A stretch of DNA of 64,000 nt from Triplophysa rosa. Its lineage: Eukaryota; Chordata; Actinopteri; Cypriniformes; Nemacheilidae. The stretch spans positions 4,489,426 to 4,553,425 of the forward strand of contig NC_079894.1 in NCBI RefSeq assembly GCF_024868665.1. Direction: 5' to 3'. The notes under the pieces are model-generated. The model was not told where the DNA came from, made no database searches, and was given only the letters and a program-made list of their open reading frames with translations. Positions within the stretch are counted from its first letter, which is position 1. The number at the start of each line of letters is the position of its first letter. Positions 24,914-38,468 of this stretch are shown in pieces. The position numbers and the translations under genes were made by a program.

Positions 24914-25444
24914 GTGAGTATAGCCTGACAGTTCACTGAACGCAGAATCTATAATGTGTTACCAGAGCGGTTTAGCGAGCTTCACTGCGCCGATGTTAAA
25001 GTGTTTGTGGGGTCTTATCTGTCACTGCCGTGTATTGGTATCTGTGCACGCCACGCTGGTATTCCTTTTATCTGATTATGGAAATGGCTGCATCCTTTAC
25101 CAAACCTCGAATAATATAATTTGACGTTAATAAGAGGCAGATAAATAGTTTTGAGTCCCACGAAGGAGGATTCGGATGGAGGCGATATTGAATTCATGAA
25201 ATGCAAAGACAGTAATATGCTCTAATTTAGATGTTAATGTGTTTGCACATTGCACATGCACAATGGATGCACCAATGAAGAGACTTTCTCAGTTTGCTTT
25301 TTGCATTTGCTTTTTCTGTACGTAAGTTTTAGGCACGTTCTACACTCCTAGCTCATTTTAGGTTTTTATGTAGTTCTCTACCACAGGGCATTTGCCTCCA
25401 TCTCATTAAACTAGATTTAACTTCACCCCACAACGCTTTCTCGA

Positions 25445-25775
25445 ACTAAATCTAGAGCTCGCCCCAAGAGTTTCCGTCTCCTTACACAACGACAATAACC
25501 CGGAGGGGTTCTCTCAAAACACGGAAGTCTCCCTTTCCAAACTTTCCCTCGCTCCGAAGCTTTTGAACGTAAGCACAGAAAAAAACACGAACAGCAGCGA
25601 AGAGCTGAAACAAAATCGCCCCGCGGCTACTGCGACTCGCAGGACGGATTCCTCACAGTTTGGATTGGACGGCTGCCTGGACACCGCGAGGAACTGATTC
25701 GGTCCTCTCGTTTCCTGATTCCTTGATCTTTTTTACTTATCTGAGGCTGCATGCGGTGCAGAGTGATGAAAAGGG
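25445..25775 (+). other. possible alternative untranslated exon near brinp2 exon 1
   Basis: This short CpG-rich patch lies 0.5 kb after putative exon 1 and ends near AAAGG|GTAAAC (about 25774), a weak donor. It could be an alternative first exon or part of the same CpG island. There is no recognisable protein. The idea rests on composition and position only. Confidence 0.25.
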
Positions 25776-27440
25776 TAAACCGGGTCTCCACGAACAGTCC
25801 ATTGTCTCACATATGTACATACATGGCAGTGACACGCCAGACACATGCTGTTGTCAGAGAATCTGCAATGCTTCTTTTTTTCTTTCAAAATACAAAGCAG
25901 CTTTCTTGTTAATCTCTTGCAGAAATATTAAAGCTGTTCGGGGTCTTTCCCTCTCTTACTGTGCCACCTTATTTTGCTTGGATTAACAGTAGGATGCAGT
26001 ATGAATCATTCTGGAAAGCTGATTCCTGTTGTGGTTTTGCTTTGGCTTCACAACAAACACAGCAGGCCACCTTTGTGTGGGCAGAATGGCTTTTTAATCC
26101 ACGTTATTCACCAGCGCCAGCACCTGATATGAAGGCATTTACCGATTTGCCATAACAAGCCATCAGAAAACAACAGGGCTCTTGGAGACGGGCAAATAGG
26201 AGGACAGGAGTTTTGCAGTGCTTTTCTTTACCCGGCAAATCTCTATTCCTCATTTGGCCTACAGAGGGAGCAATGCCCTCTACAGCAACACACCAATCGA
26301 TTCACCAGCATATTTACGAGCTGTTGTGCCAAAGCTATTGCATAAAAAAAATAGCTTGGCTTCCAAGTGGAGATGACCAAACGATTATCAGTTTGCAATA
26401 TTGATCCTGTTAATGGAGAGGTCTTTTCATTCAACTTGACATTCAAACGTGAGCGATTGATGCAGCGAGTGATGATTTAATCTGTAAAGTGAGGCGATGA
26501 TGCTGAATATTTCTGCATCTGTGATGTGCAGCTTATGCAAACACATGAGGTATCTTCAGTGCACGCTCTCTCCCGGTTAAGAAGCCCACAGAGCTATCTG
26601 AAGTGTTAAAGTGGAAAAAGACCAAATTCCATTTTCAGTCCCAAAGGGGACACTGCTGGTGTGTGTGTCTAAGATTAAGTTATAAGAAACATGGATCTGC
26701 TCAAGCAATATTCACTGTCTCAAAGGAAGAACAAATGCAAAGTGGGTTTAAAATGTACCCTGTATGTGCAACGAAATGAAAATAAATGCTAATTTGAGTC
26801 TGCGTTGCTTAGCACAAAAATAAATAAAAAGACAAAAGTAGAGAGATGGGAACATAAAGGCCACACTGAACTGAACTCTTCCGGTTTCTCCGTAAAGCCA
26901 TTTGCCACGTACAGTATGTGCCAACTTTATAACAGTATTTATAATAGGCCTTTAGCAAACACCTTTTTTTGCAAGTAACTGTTTGTTATTTTGTTTATTT
27001 GGCACAATAGTGGGAAAGTAGAAGGTTTTGAAAAATAACTCGATGTTTAGCTGAAGGCTTTAAGTTGGAATACACAAACAAAAGATACTGACAATGAAGA
27101 GAATCAAATTGTATGTGTCCTATATTGCAATGTGCACATTCTGGCATTACAAAAAGTAATCATGCAGGAAAATGTATTTTAATGTTTGGTTCATCACTTC
27201 TGTTGCCTTCAGATATGAAAGTGTCATTTGTAGCCTCATTAGCATGCATAATTAAATTCAATCCTCAAAATAACCACAGTCTAATAACCCTGTAATCTAA
27301 ACTTCTTTAAATGTACTTCTATGTGATGTCATCTTAAGTTCAAAAGGCTGATCGGTGGCTTTTTTGCATATCCAGGTCAATAAATGGAAATGGAAATAAA
27401 AGCATTATTTCAAACTGATAATGTTTGTCATACTGACAAG

Positions 27441-27827
27441 CAGGGGCGGACTGGAAAGCAAAAACGGCCCTGGAGTTTTCGGTCCACATCGGCCCTGCAT
27501 AATTTCTGTCGGGGGGAGGTTGGGTTGGAGTTTTCGGCACACATCGGCCCTCTACTGTTCCTGTCGACGGGGGTGGGGGGGGGTTGTATGTAATGTGTCA
27601 TTGCGTTATATGTATACGTGTCCGTCTCGCTAATGCAATCGCTTTGCGTGCATTCGCATTAATACCGTCCGTCTGGCCGGCCCAAATGCCCATTCCGGCC
27701 CTATACATTAGCGACCCGGGAAAGGTCCGATACTCCAGATAGCCGGGTTGCCCCTTGTCAGGGCCATAGGTCGGTGGGACGGCCGTTCTGGACTTTGACA
27801 CAATGTCCTACTGGTCAGTCCGCCCTG
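27441..27827. mobile_element. hAT-like miniature with perfect 8-bp target duplication
   Basis: The left end CAGGGGCGGACTGG and right end CAGTCCGCCCTG are inverted repeats, flanked by CTGACAAG (27433-27440 and 27828-27835). An 8-bp duplication and CAGGGGCG-type ends are typical of hAT elements. The interior is GC-rich with repeated ACATCGGCCCT blocks; short frames in it are by-products. Confidence 0.85.
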
Positions 27828-29950
27828 CTGACAAGGGGATTAATCCAATTGCTTTTAGTGTTGTGCACACAATGTTAAAACAGGAATTACTCAGTTTCTG
27901 TATTTTGTTTCAAAGACGATAAAATACGATCTAGCCTTTTGCTTTATTGATCTTTTTTACTAACTTTGTACCGCATTACTAACTATTAAGAGGTACATTT
28001 ATTAAGCACACTTTTGAGTATATAGTCTCATTAGTGTCCAGTATGACTAAATTAAGTCTTTCATGTTGGTTATCATATGGTGTATTAAGTCCTTCATTAG
28101 ATAAGCTTCAGTAGTTTTCAATCTAATTTAAAAAAGGGGATCCCTGGCCTATTCCTTTAATGGAAGGCACATTTAATTTAAATGAATTGGGTAATTCCTT
28201 GCCCAGACCAAACTGAAGCACTAAAGGGCATATATTTGCAGACATCTCTTCAAGTACTGTATGAACCTGCTGTTTAGAAAATGAAGGTTTTTCATTTATC
28301 TCCAGCACTAGCCATAACCCACTGCTACAAAAATACAGAGCATCGTTTTGTTGTTGTTTTGACATGTTTCTCTAGTTTTCATTTTCTGCAAATAAATGCA
28401 AATAGAAACAATATTTTTATTTAAAATTTGGAAGTATTGTGTGTAGTTCACAGAATGAAACAAAAATGATAATATTACCTAAACATACCTCTAAATAGTA
28501 AATTCAGAAAAACTGAAAATAATTTTGAAAAGGTTTTTTCTACGGCTGTAAATATATATATCGATTTACTGTTTCACCAGATGAATATTACCATAAATAC
28601 CATAAATAATGTGGACATAAAAGTGCTTTGGTTTTTCCAACGTTGGATTTCATTAGCTGATCTGATTGCCCATTAAGCCTTTCACAGGCCATGCTGTTAT
28701 GGGAAATGCACAGCCACATTCCCAAGTTAATGGAGAATTTCAACATGACGTGAGGCATCAAAATAGGAATAGGTCAAGAGACCAAATGGAAAATGATTTA
28801 TTTGACAAAGAGTCAAAGATCAAAGGCAAAGACTGTGCAGGATGCATCAATCTCCTACTGCACACGATCACAGGAGGAGTCTCCCACCAATCAACCCTAG
28901 CAGCGGGACCCCTTCTCCAAGTTTTAATTGGTTGCTGCGTATCATCCGGCTTTCACAGACGTCAAGCTGGAGGACATCACACGAGGCATCAGGGTCAGCT
29001 ATCGCACTCCTTTGCTCTTCATGCTAAAAAGACACTCTGTGGCAAAGAAGCTTCGAGCGACCAGACAAGCGTACAAATGCCTTTACCTGCACAATCTACA
29101 GTACTGATGCATTTTGTAGCATTGGAAATGATTATTTATTGGCAGACACGTCTATAAACAATTCAGTTTTTACTTTATTTCCATGTAACGTAACAGAATC
29201 ACTGTGGTCAGATACCTTAATGTTCAATATAGGTCAATTCCTAGGCCACCACCATACTGTGACCCCACAACTATCCATTACTATGAGAGAGAGAAAAGGA
29301 GAACCTGTGCTCAGGGAGAGTAAGACAGAGTAGAAGCGAAGGTAAAACCATTGTATTACACTCCAAAAGGCTGTCATTGTCTGTGCTCCAATCCCCTGGT
29401 CTCTGGGAGGCAAGATGGATGGTTATGGTTATGGCCAACTCTCCTGGCATTTCACTCCGTCCCCCTCTGACCTTTCCTCGCAGCAATGTGATGCACATAA
29501 CCTATCGATCAAGTCCTGACCACTGTCTCTCCGAGGACAACTACTGTACCAGTGTGCTATTTATGTTCAGCCAAACCTGATATGTGGGGATCAATGGTAG
29601 ATTCATGGGCAACCTTGGTTTTCATAAATCTTTGGCACTATATAAATATATAAGACTTGAAATATGATGCTTGGTGGAAATGGACTTGGTCAAACTGTCA
29701 GTCATCAGAATTTTTATTGTGCTGAAAGACCCATCGTGAGATATAAAACTATTATAATGAAAGAAATAAGGCCAATTTGTAAAGAGATATTAATATAGCG
29801 TCCTTGTAATTTTAAATGGAAAAATTGAATTGCTTTCTAATACAAAAGTTGAAATGATTTACACAGACATGAATATACTTTTTGCTAAAATTACAATATC
29901 TTGGCTAAGATATGTCATGAGTCCGAAAAATGTATGCCTTTACGAATAAA

Positions 29951-30393
29951 CACTCTAAAAATTGCTGGGTTGTTTCAAACTATGGCAAGGTAAAATATGG
30001 ACAAACCTAACCATTGGAAATAAATGTAACAGATGAAATGAAAATTCTTGCATCATTTACTCACTATCATGTCATTACGTAACTATGTGACTTTCTTTCT
30101 TCTGTGGAACACAAAAGAAGATATTTTGAGAAATGTCTCGGTGGTTTGTGTCCATATAATGGAAGTCAATTGGGGGCAACCATGTTTGGTTACCAACATT
30201 CTTCAAAATATCTTCTTTTGTATTCTGCAGAAGAAAGAAAGTCATACAGGTTTGAAATGACATGAGGATGATTAAATGATGAAACATTTTATATTTATTG
30301 ATCAACTATGGACATTTTCTAGGTTATTTTAAACAGAAGGGTTTTGACTATGTTTTACACAACCATGGGCTGAAACAACCAAGCATTTTTCAA
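29951..30393. mobile_element. outer miniature element interrupted by copy D
   Basis: The left end CACTCTAAAAATTGCTGGGT and the right end CTGAAACAACCAAGCATTTT are imperfect inverted repeats. A different miniature (30033-30310) lies between them, so this looks like one element inserted into another. Boundaries are approximate. Confidence 0.5.
30033..30310. mobile_element. palindromic miniature family, copy D (nested)
   Basis: It carries the family blocks GAAAATTCTTGCATCATTTA, AACACAAAAGAAGATATTTT and their inverted counterparts, with GGTTACCAACATTCTTC in the right arm. It sits inside the element at 29951-30393. Confidence 0.65.
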
Positions 30394-32137
30394 ATTGTGT
30401 GACTAAAAAAAAAAAGTTTTTTTTCAAATGTTCCAAGCTAAATCGTAACCGCATCATACAAAACCCACCATAGTTACAAATTTTAAAACATAAAAATCAA
30501 AGATTCTAATATTACTTCTTTGAATAAAACCTGGTCTACTTTGCCCTTTATCTTTATTCTGTAGCTGATTGGTCATTCTTCGTATGGTTCTTTGATTTTG
30601 CTCTTGAAAAGGGTAGACATGACAGTTACATTATGGTCTATTGTATTCAATTTTTGTTAAATGACAAAGAGGGCTAGATGAAATGTCACATATTTGCATA
30701 TTTGTACTACACATTGAGCTTCATTTAAATTCATAGTTGTCTCAACTGGACTCTCTTTTCTCTCAAAGTTGATAAATTAGTTAATTTAAAAATGAACCTG
30801 ATTAATGTGAAAGAAAACTAACTTGATTTTTAAAATAACGAAGCTAATATCGGCACCTCAAATATTCTGCCATTTTGGAACCCGCATCTTACATATCTTT
30901 CATATATCAGAAACTGCATACTGTGTAGAAATCAATAAAGTTAATCCTTATTGACACCAAATTGAATTAAGTACTGTTCTGAAGCTATAAAAAGACCTTT
31001 TGAAATGTTTAATTGTTTGCCAAAACCTAATTTGTGCTATATATTTTATTTGCTCTACAGTATATGACAAACCTTGCTTTATTTTTCCATTGGGCTCTCT
31101 CACTTTTTGGCTGGCTGTGATTCTCAATGCTTCACTTTGTGATCTTAAGACGGTCATCAAAATTTCCCTCCGCACACTGCTCTCAAAGTCGAGCTTATCT
31201 AACTCACTGATGTTCACAAGATTAGCTGCAGGCAGGTGGAAATCCTCTGCTGATTGAATGTCTTTAGTCTTGACGTCTGCCATCCCTCCATCCATTAAAT
31301 TCCTCCACCATTGTTGACTCCTTGGTGTTTATGCGACCACATCTAAAATCTCGATGAGGGCCCAAGGCTTTTTAGAGTCTTATCTGAAGATGATCCAATT
31401 CCCCAGCTCTATATCTGTCTGTATATGAGTGAAGTTCTGGATGATAAGAGCTACTGTCTGTGCTAAAAGAGCCTTTATGGAATGAAAACTCCCATGATAG
31501 ATTCTCGTGCCACCAAAAATAAATGGAACAAGGAACAAATCTTTTCTGCAGGTTGTTACTCGTCCATAGTTTCCTGTGTGCACCTCGGTCCCTGCGGAGT
31601 TAATGCACATTGAAAAACATGCTTGTTGTGACCATTGCTCGATTCATTCGTACCCTGAGCATGTCTCAGACTGCCAATAATAGCAAGGGAAACGGACAAG
31701 AGAAACAGACCTCAGACGGAGAAACGCAAAGCGTGCAAAAGGGAACGGAAGAATTTGATGTCTAAATATAGGACTCCTGTCTTTACGCATATTTCACGTA
31801 GAAAGTCCCAGAGTAGTGGCCTATGTGAGAATTGACTCATCTTGCACAAGGTGGCACTTTCTTTCTGTTTTATTTCATGTGCGGGGTTCAAAGGAACGTA
31901 TGCCGTGTTCACGTGTCTTTCGGTGCGGTGCTCGGGCAAATGAGTCATACTGTAGTTCCTCTGGCACCTACAGCAATAAATCAGCCGCTCGTAAGATCAG
32001 GCTCTATGTGAGCGAGATTAAACGCCTCTTGCCACTATCTTCCTACACATTCCTACAAAATTTTTTAACCTGAAACCTTGAATCTCCATATTTTGTGATT
32101 TTTATTTGTTTACCGTAAATCATTATTATTAGTCACT

Positions 32138-32291
32138 GGGTTTTGCAAACATCTAACCAATAAAAAGTATTTAAAAGTCCTTGTCAACTTTGACAACACA
32201 GTATTTAATACTTTAATAAATACAGTGTTGTTTTTCCATTTCTTAAAAAACAGTGAATTTGGACATCAAAGGCTTCAGAAGGACAGCGAAG
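32138..32291 (-). repeat. interspersed repeat, member 2 of an inverted pair
   Basis: This is the inverted counterpart of 12548-12696, from GGGTTTTGCAAACATCTAAC to TCAGAAGGACAGCGAAG. The two lie about 19.6 kb apart on either side of both gene starts. Confidence 0.75.
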
Positions 32292-32576
32292 ATATATAAA
32301 AATAATGTTCCAATGTTGATCTGTGCATACAGTAGGACCTAAACGACTAAAGTAAAATCTCAGAATTTTTATAATTGAATGAGAGTAATGCATGGTTTTA
32401 ATGCCAGTGATAGCTGAACTAAAAGAAATTGACATGAAAATCTATATACTGTATGAATAATCTCTTGGTATTTGGCACGTCCTCCTTTAGCTTCGATGGC
32501 AGCACGACACTCCAGCAATTTGTGTAAAACCTAATGATCCATGTTAAGATGATCTTTTAGAACGCTTTCAGATCTG

Positions 32577-32684
32577 GGCTGGATTTCCCAAAACCTTTGT
32601 ATCTTTACGTCGTTCTTAAGAATATATCGCTATAACTTAAGAATGGCGTTTCGCTAAGAAGGTTTCGGAAAACCCCGCCCTGGG
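32577..32684. repeat. small palindromic miniature
   Basis: GGCTGGATTTCCCAAAACCT at the left and AGGTTTCGGAAAACCCCGCC at the right are imperfect inverted repeats around TCGTTCTTAAGAATATATCG. No target duplication is assigned. Confidence 0.45.
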
Positions 32685-33479
32685 CAGTGTTCTCCAATAA
32701 GAACAAGGCGTTTTATCAATTTTGACTTTGACCCCACAGTTTATGCAAAAAAGGCATGACAATCCACTGTTCATTACTATATATAGATAATTCATAGACT
32801 CTAATGGTGTATTAATTCCAGAGGCCAAACTAGACGCATTCAGTATCTGCAATAGAGAAGTATGATAATGCTGTATGAAACTTTAAAGACAGACTTTGGA
32901 AGGGTCATGGCATTATATGCGATAAGCACAGGAAGAAAGGTCACACCAAGTCTACTTCTTCCACACACCGCACAAAGCATATTTATGAAATGTAGCCTTT
33001 TTTCATATTTCTTAGCGAGCGTGAAAAAGAAGATGAAGAGAGACAAATGAGACAGCCGTTATGAACAAAGTATGCAAATGAGAGTATGGGTCAGATGGGT
33101 CAGGTACACATGCTTTAAAAGTGCTCAGAATCACTGCCGCTGATAGCTTCAGTGCATGCTGATAAAAGCGCTGACAGCAAAGTTAGAGACAGCCTTGACT
33201 AGAGACAAAAGGCTACAGAACAGGCGTTGTACAACAAGTATTGTACATTGAACTTACTGACACTCAGCAGGCATTATTCAAGCCGTACTGTATAAACCTG
33301 CTGTGATCCGACTAACCTCTCTCATGCCAATGGACATGGCATCAGCTGAGCTTTCTGCTAGATAGAAGTTCAAGAGCGGAGAGCTGCAAACTCCAGCAAT
33401 GAATTCTGTCTGAAATGGAAATCTGAGAAAGAAAAAATACTAGAAATATAGCCAGCGCAGTGATGAAAGAAACCATTAA

Positions 33480-33623
33480 AGCTGCAATTCAAAACCTTTT
33501 TAAGCCTAAAACAAAAAGCAAGTGTGTAAGCAATCTTACCTTACCAAGGTTCACAATGGGTAAGCGATTTTATTTTTTTAAACAGATATGGCGACAGAGA
33601 GGCAAAAGTTACAGATTGCAGCT
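33480..33623. mobile_element. TTAA-flanked miniature (144 bp)
   Basis: AGCTGCAATTC at the left and AGATTGCAGCT at the right are inverted repeats, bounded by TTAA at 33476-33479 and 33624-33627. It is noncoding and piggyBac-like by target site. Confidence 0.65.
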
Positions 33624-33627
33624 TTAA

Positions 33628-34028
33628 AGTCCCAGTGAAATCAAAAATAGCGATTCCTATTTTTTCTTGAAATATTGCAGCGTTTATTGTAAATAGCTTT
33701 CCTATGTGGGTCCTTCTCTCTTGCATTTGATAATTGTATCACTTAAAACTCATTGTAGAGCTTGAAAATAGCAAATAAAAATGATCCTGTGATAATGATT
33801 TCTTCATGCCTTAAAACGACCTGAGTGTAACTCTACACCCTTATCTCATTTAATATACGTGGATTCGTGAATATGCAAATCAGCCCCTCCCCTTCTCTAT
33901 CGCACCAACTCGGATCATAGATTTATCCATAAATAGATACATTTGCTTATAGTTTGTTGTAAACCATATTAAAAACACCACATAGACATATAAACAACAT
34001 TAAAACTTGAACTTCACCAAAGGGGTCT
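33628..34028. repeat. possible second TTAA miniature sharing its border with the previous one
   Basis: It starts AGTCCCAGTGAAATC directly after the TTAA at 33624-33627 and may end with TTCACCAAAGGGGTCT, a partial inverted match. The right TTAA is absent. Confidence 0.35.
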
Positions 34029-34877
34029 AGGTCTACCTGCACTTTTTTTCCCCACAAGAAGAGCAAGGTAGTACAAACACAACACTACAGTATGTAGAGT
34101 TTACAGGCAATCCTTGTTTATCCTGATATATTGCAATACCCCACCTCTACTAAAATAAGCATGATGTATTAAAAACAGGCCGTTTTCTATTATTGAAAAG
34201 TAAGTTTAAAGCAGGCTGAGGTGGGGCAGAATGATGCAGAGGGTCAGTATTGAGGTATGGACTTGTCCACTGCTCCCGGGCACACTGTCAGCAACATTAC
34301 TCTTATCCCCTTCATACACTCCAGTCGATCCCCCCCAGCTGCTGAACACGCTCTTCTGCTGCATGTAATTAAAGACCCTAACTTCCATCCGCTATTTACC
34401 CCATATAAATTCACTAGCTTGCTGCGAAATCTCCTGCAGCGATATGCTAAACAAGCCGGCGTAGCTGTTCGCATTCTTATATTATTGGCCATTATTGCGG
34501 TTCAAATGTCTAAAGGAAAAAACTTCAATAAACGTTGTAATACCACAGAAGCACATACCACAGTGGTCCCGTGAGAATCTTGAAACAGCAAATGAGGAGG
34601 AGTGTGTGTTCGGGTTAGTGGGGGAACCTGGAGGGGAGTTTTGGGGGGTTTGTTCTGCTCATCCCGTTAGCATCTGCTAGCCTTGGCTTATCATATGCCT
34701 TGGCATGCGGTCTGTCAGAAAGACTGCACGCAGCCCCCATGGCACACTGGTCAGAGATGATGAAATGTGTTTCTGAGAGGTAGTCAGTCCACCAAGTGTG
34801 AACTCGTATGTGCTGAAGAGAATGTCAGTCCACTCTTCTGGGTTTCTTTGGAGGGCGGAAGCCTTTTACTTTATATT

Positions 34878-34959
34878 GAAAGAAAGAAAGTCACACAGGT
34901 TTGAAATTACAAGAGGGTGAACAAATGATGACATCATTTTCTTTTTTGGGTGAACTCTC
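34878..34959. repeat. palindromic miniature family, half copy E
   Basis: Only the right arm remains: AAGTCACACAGGTTTGAAAT through TTTTTTGGGTGAACT. It abuts the truncated TTAA miniature at 34968. Confidence 0.6.
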
Positions 34960-34967
34960 TCAGCTCA

Positions 34968-35259
34968 CTCCACTGCTCACCCCAACCTTTTGAAGCCCTA
35001 CGGTGGCTGACACAGGACTAAGATGTTGTCATGTTTTTGCTTCTTTGCAGTTTGTCCATTTAGGGCTACTGTAGAACCAACATGGTGAATTCCATGTAAG
35101 GGGACCCGCGATGTATGTAGATAGAAATAGCTCATTCTAAGGAAAAATAAAACATAACGCTTCATTATGTAAGATCTGTATACACCTCTGAAGACATAGT
35201 TATGTCTATTATATTGCATTTCTGTCAATAGATCCTCCACAAAATTACACACTGGACAT
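34968..35259. mobile_element. truncated copy of the TTAA miniature at 3.6 kb
   Basis: It matches the right three-quarters of the 3636-4007 element, including CTACGGTGGCTGACACAG and ACATAACGCTTCATTATGTA, and ends GGACAT followed by TTAA (35260-35263). The left terminus is missing; a half-copy of the palindromic miniature family abuts it on that side. Confidence 0.7.
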
Positions 35260-37490
35260 TTAAAACCACAGACATGACGCATTATACAATAACTGGTCTA
35301 CTTCAAACTGCAATTCAGGAACTATTTCTGGCAGTTAGGCTGTGTCAGCAGGCTTGAAATTGGTCCCTAATGACTTAGCTATATTAGGGCACCTCAACTG
35401 TGTGCCAAAATCAACTATCGTGGGCCTTTGGCATTGCTGTGGATTGTTCCACATGAGAAGTCTTTCAGAAGTTTTCATCTTCTTGCAACAGAACGTCTAG
35501 TTTGATTGTTTCCCTTAGCAGCTTGACATTTCATCCACATTAGCTTGTTGAAGCATTCAGTCTTGAAACCCCCAAAGAGAACAGCATTATACTTTCGCAA
35601 ATGCTGCGAAGAGCGGAACACCACAGCACTGTTTTCGTCCTTATTTCTCTTTGTTTGAAATATGAAACAAGTACATTTACTGTCTTATTGCAGTACATTT
35701 CAACACCTGAAATATGAGTAGGTAAAGGCTTCCAATGAAAGTGAGATTTTCTGAGGTGGTTCTCAAAATGTGTCCTAGGGGAATGCAAAAAAAGATATAT
35801 TTGTCAGTTCGTTTGTAGCCAGGAAACATTTTCATCACTTACAGTACCTCCACTGATGGATACATCTGTTCCACCATAATGATGTTGGTTCTGTTGTCTG
35901 AATCATATGCTTGTTTGGTGCTCTCTCGGGGCATCTGCGGACCTCTCTCAGAAACGGTACACATCTTCAGCTAAATAATGACACAACCACTGTTATATTA
36001 CATCTTTTAACATATGCGATTAAAAAGCTTTAAGAAAATTAATTAAAATTATCATTTAAATCCAAACCCAAAGTTGCTTTTGATGGCATGGCCATAGATG
36101 ATTTAACTGCCATCTTAATATCATAAAGGATCTCAATTTACCTGAATTCACCCTTTAAACTTCATAATGATTTCAAATGTTGTGTTTGTAAATAAAATAG
36201 GGAACATAAAAAGGCTGAAGCTTTTTTGAAGATAGTAGATGCCCATCTGAATGCACATTGTATCAGCATTTCCAGCTTTGAGTTTAACCTTGGCTGAGAT
36301 ATTGTTTTGAAAAACTTGAAAACAATTGATGTTAGTAGCTGGAGACCGAAACGTCAAGACTGATGTTTCGATTATCTCTGTATTTTAAACCTTTATGTTC
36401 TTTCTTGAATTCATGTCTTGTTTGTTTGAATACAAAAAACAGAGGGTATGAAATACAACACAGACAGAGATTTTATATTCACATTTGTGAAATATTATAT
36501 GAGAAAGCAAATGATGCAGTGGCAGTTTCTATCCTTGATTACACACAATTTGGATCACTGTCATTTTAACAACATTATGGTCTATGACGAAATATGGGAT
36601 TTATACTTCTGTAGTGTAATTTTTAGTCTCTGGGGTGTACAGTAACAGCAAGTTTGGAAACCATCGCTTTAGGGACTCATCTGATACCCTCCTTCAGAAG
36701 TGGGACCTGAAAATAATATCCCCCACATTTTTAAGTCCAAGTAAAACAACTAACACTTAATATAAAAAGACAACAAAACATAGCGAAGATCAAAATCATT
36801 GAGTTACATTTTTCATGTTCAAGGAACTTGGTTTTGTGTTTCCAATGTCAAAATGACCTGCAAAGATGTGCTGCAATTTGGCTCTATTACCACGCCCGTG
36901 CCCACTCTCAGCATGAGGCATATTAAGCATCCACCTCCATCCATATCTCTCCGTCTTCCAGTGAAGTCAGCGTTTTAAATCTCGAGCTGAGCTCACATAT
37001 CAAAAATAAGGTCAAAAACTGCCTGTGGATGTTTCATGCTATGGAGATGACTGTGTTTCTTTTTTCATCAGTTTTAACTTTGTGAAAGCTGTTATCAATG
37101 GCCGTCCAAGGGAGCAGAGGGTAAAGGGGCTTATGATGTATGAAGGCATGAAAGCCAATATGTAAAAAAGGCTAGATGTCATTATCATTATCAAGACTGG
37201 CAATGCGAAAACTGCCAGCTTGGGCCGGAAAATGGTCCATCATTCTGCCGAGTGCACTTCCACCCCCTCAAACATCATTGCATCCTAGTTTCGCCTTTGC
37301 ATCGAAGGTCCTCATTACTGTTTTGGAATGCTGCAGAATCAAAGTGTTTGGAGAACTAAACTACATGTTCTTAACTAATCAATAAAGTGGAGGATAACAA
37401 GTCAGAGCAGAAGATAAATGAACTACATTCAAGACTGACCGATAAAAATACACATTTAAAAGTAATAACATGACGTGCAAAATAATGCAT

Positions 37491-38100
37491 GACATCATGG
37501 TTATGGTTGTTGTCAAGGTCCATAAAAGTACTAAAGAAATCGTTAAATTGGGCCATCCGCTCATAGTGGCACAATATAATTTTTTTGAAGCGACGACAAT
37601 ACTTTATTATGGGAAAAACAAACCAAAAGAACAACTTTCAATATATTCTCCTCTGTCTTGTCAGTCTATGGTGCGCATTCACGAGAGCACTTCGACGCAT
37701 TCGGTTTGTACGGTTGGGCAAAATAGTGCAAGTCTTCCTCAATATCGAAATCATCAGATATTTTGCGAAGATCAGCTTATATACAGCGTGCATGCTTGTA
37801 AACACAGAGTTGCACTTCCGGGTTATCAGTCAGAACACCGGCGTCTGCCCCCACCAAATGCGCATGCGTCGAAGTGCTCTCGTGAACGCGCACCATAGAC
37901 TGACAAGACAGAGGAGAATATATCGATTAATTTTTTTTTTTTAACGATTGTTTTAATCATTATTTTGGTTTGTTTTTCGCACATAAAGTATTGTCGTCAC
38001 TTAAAAAAAAAATCAATTGAGCCACTATGAGTGGATGGACCAATTTAACGATGCCTTTAGTAGTTTTCTGGACCTTGACAACAACTATAACCATGATGTC
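37491..38100. mobile_element. large palindrome (about 210-240 bp arms, 163-bp loop)
   Basis: The left arm 37491-37700 (GACATCATGGTTATGGTTGT to GAGAGCACTTCGACGCAT) and right arm 37864-38100 (ATGCGTCGAAGTGCTCTC to ACAACTATAACCATGATGTC) are reverse complements with small insertions and substitutions. This is a foldback-like miniature transposon. Open frames inside simply follow the palindrome. Confidence 0.85.
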
Positions 38101-38468
38101 TATGAGGAGGCCTGGAAATCTCTCGTATGTCATCTAAAATATATTTATTTGTGTTCCGAAGACGCCGGGGGGTCTTAAAACATTTTGAACGTCATGTAGG
38201 CAAGTAAAAAATAACACATTTTGATTTTGAGATGAACTTTTCTTTTAAGCTTTTCCAAGAATTTTTAGGCCAATATTTTTTTATTTCAATAAACAGAAAT
38301 GTTGTCAAAGTTTTAATTTTAGTAAACCAAAATAATCTTCTTTATGTATGATTTGACTATAACATACAACATTATAACAATAGCATTTATATTGTTACTT
38401 ATATTGTATTAGTGAATCAAAATCCTCGACTTACAGTCATTTCTTTATGTGCAACCAATTGCTGGTGG

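Noticed and set aside
28666..29157. 163-codon open frame on the plus strand in brinp2 intron 1
   Set aside because: It opens at TTG, resembles no protein I know, has no clear splice signals, and its composition matches the surrounding intron.
30948..31295. 115-codon minus-strand frame
   Set aside because: No recognisable domain and AT-rich; likely chance.
37470..37944. Two overlapping plus-strand frames of 142 and 119 codons
   Set aside because: They read through the palindrome at 37.5-38.1 kb and are by-products of the repeat.
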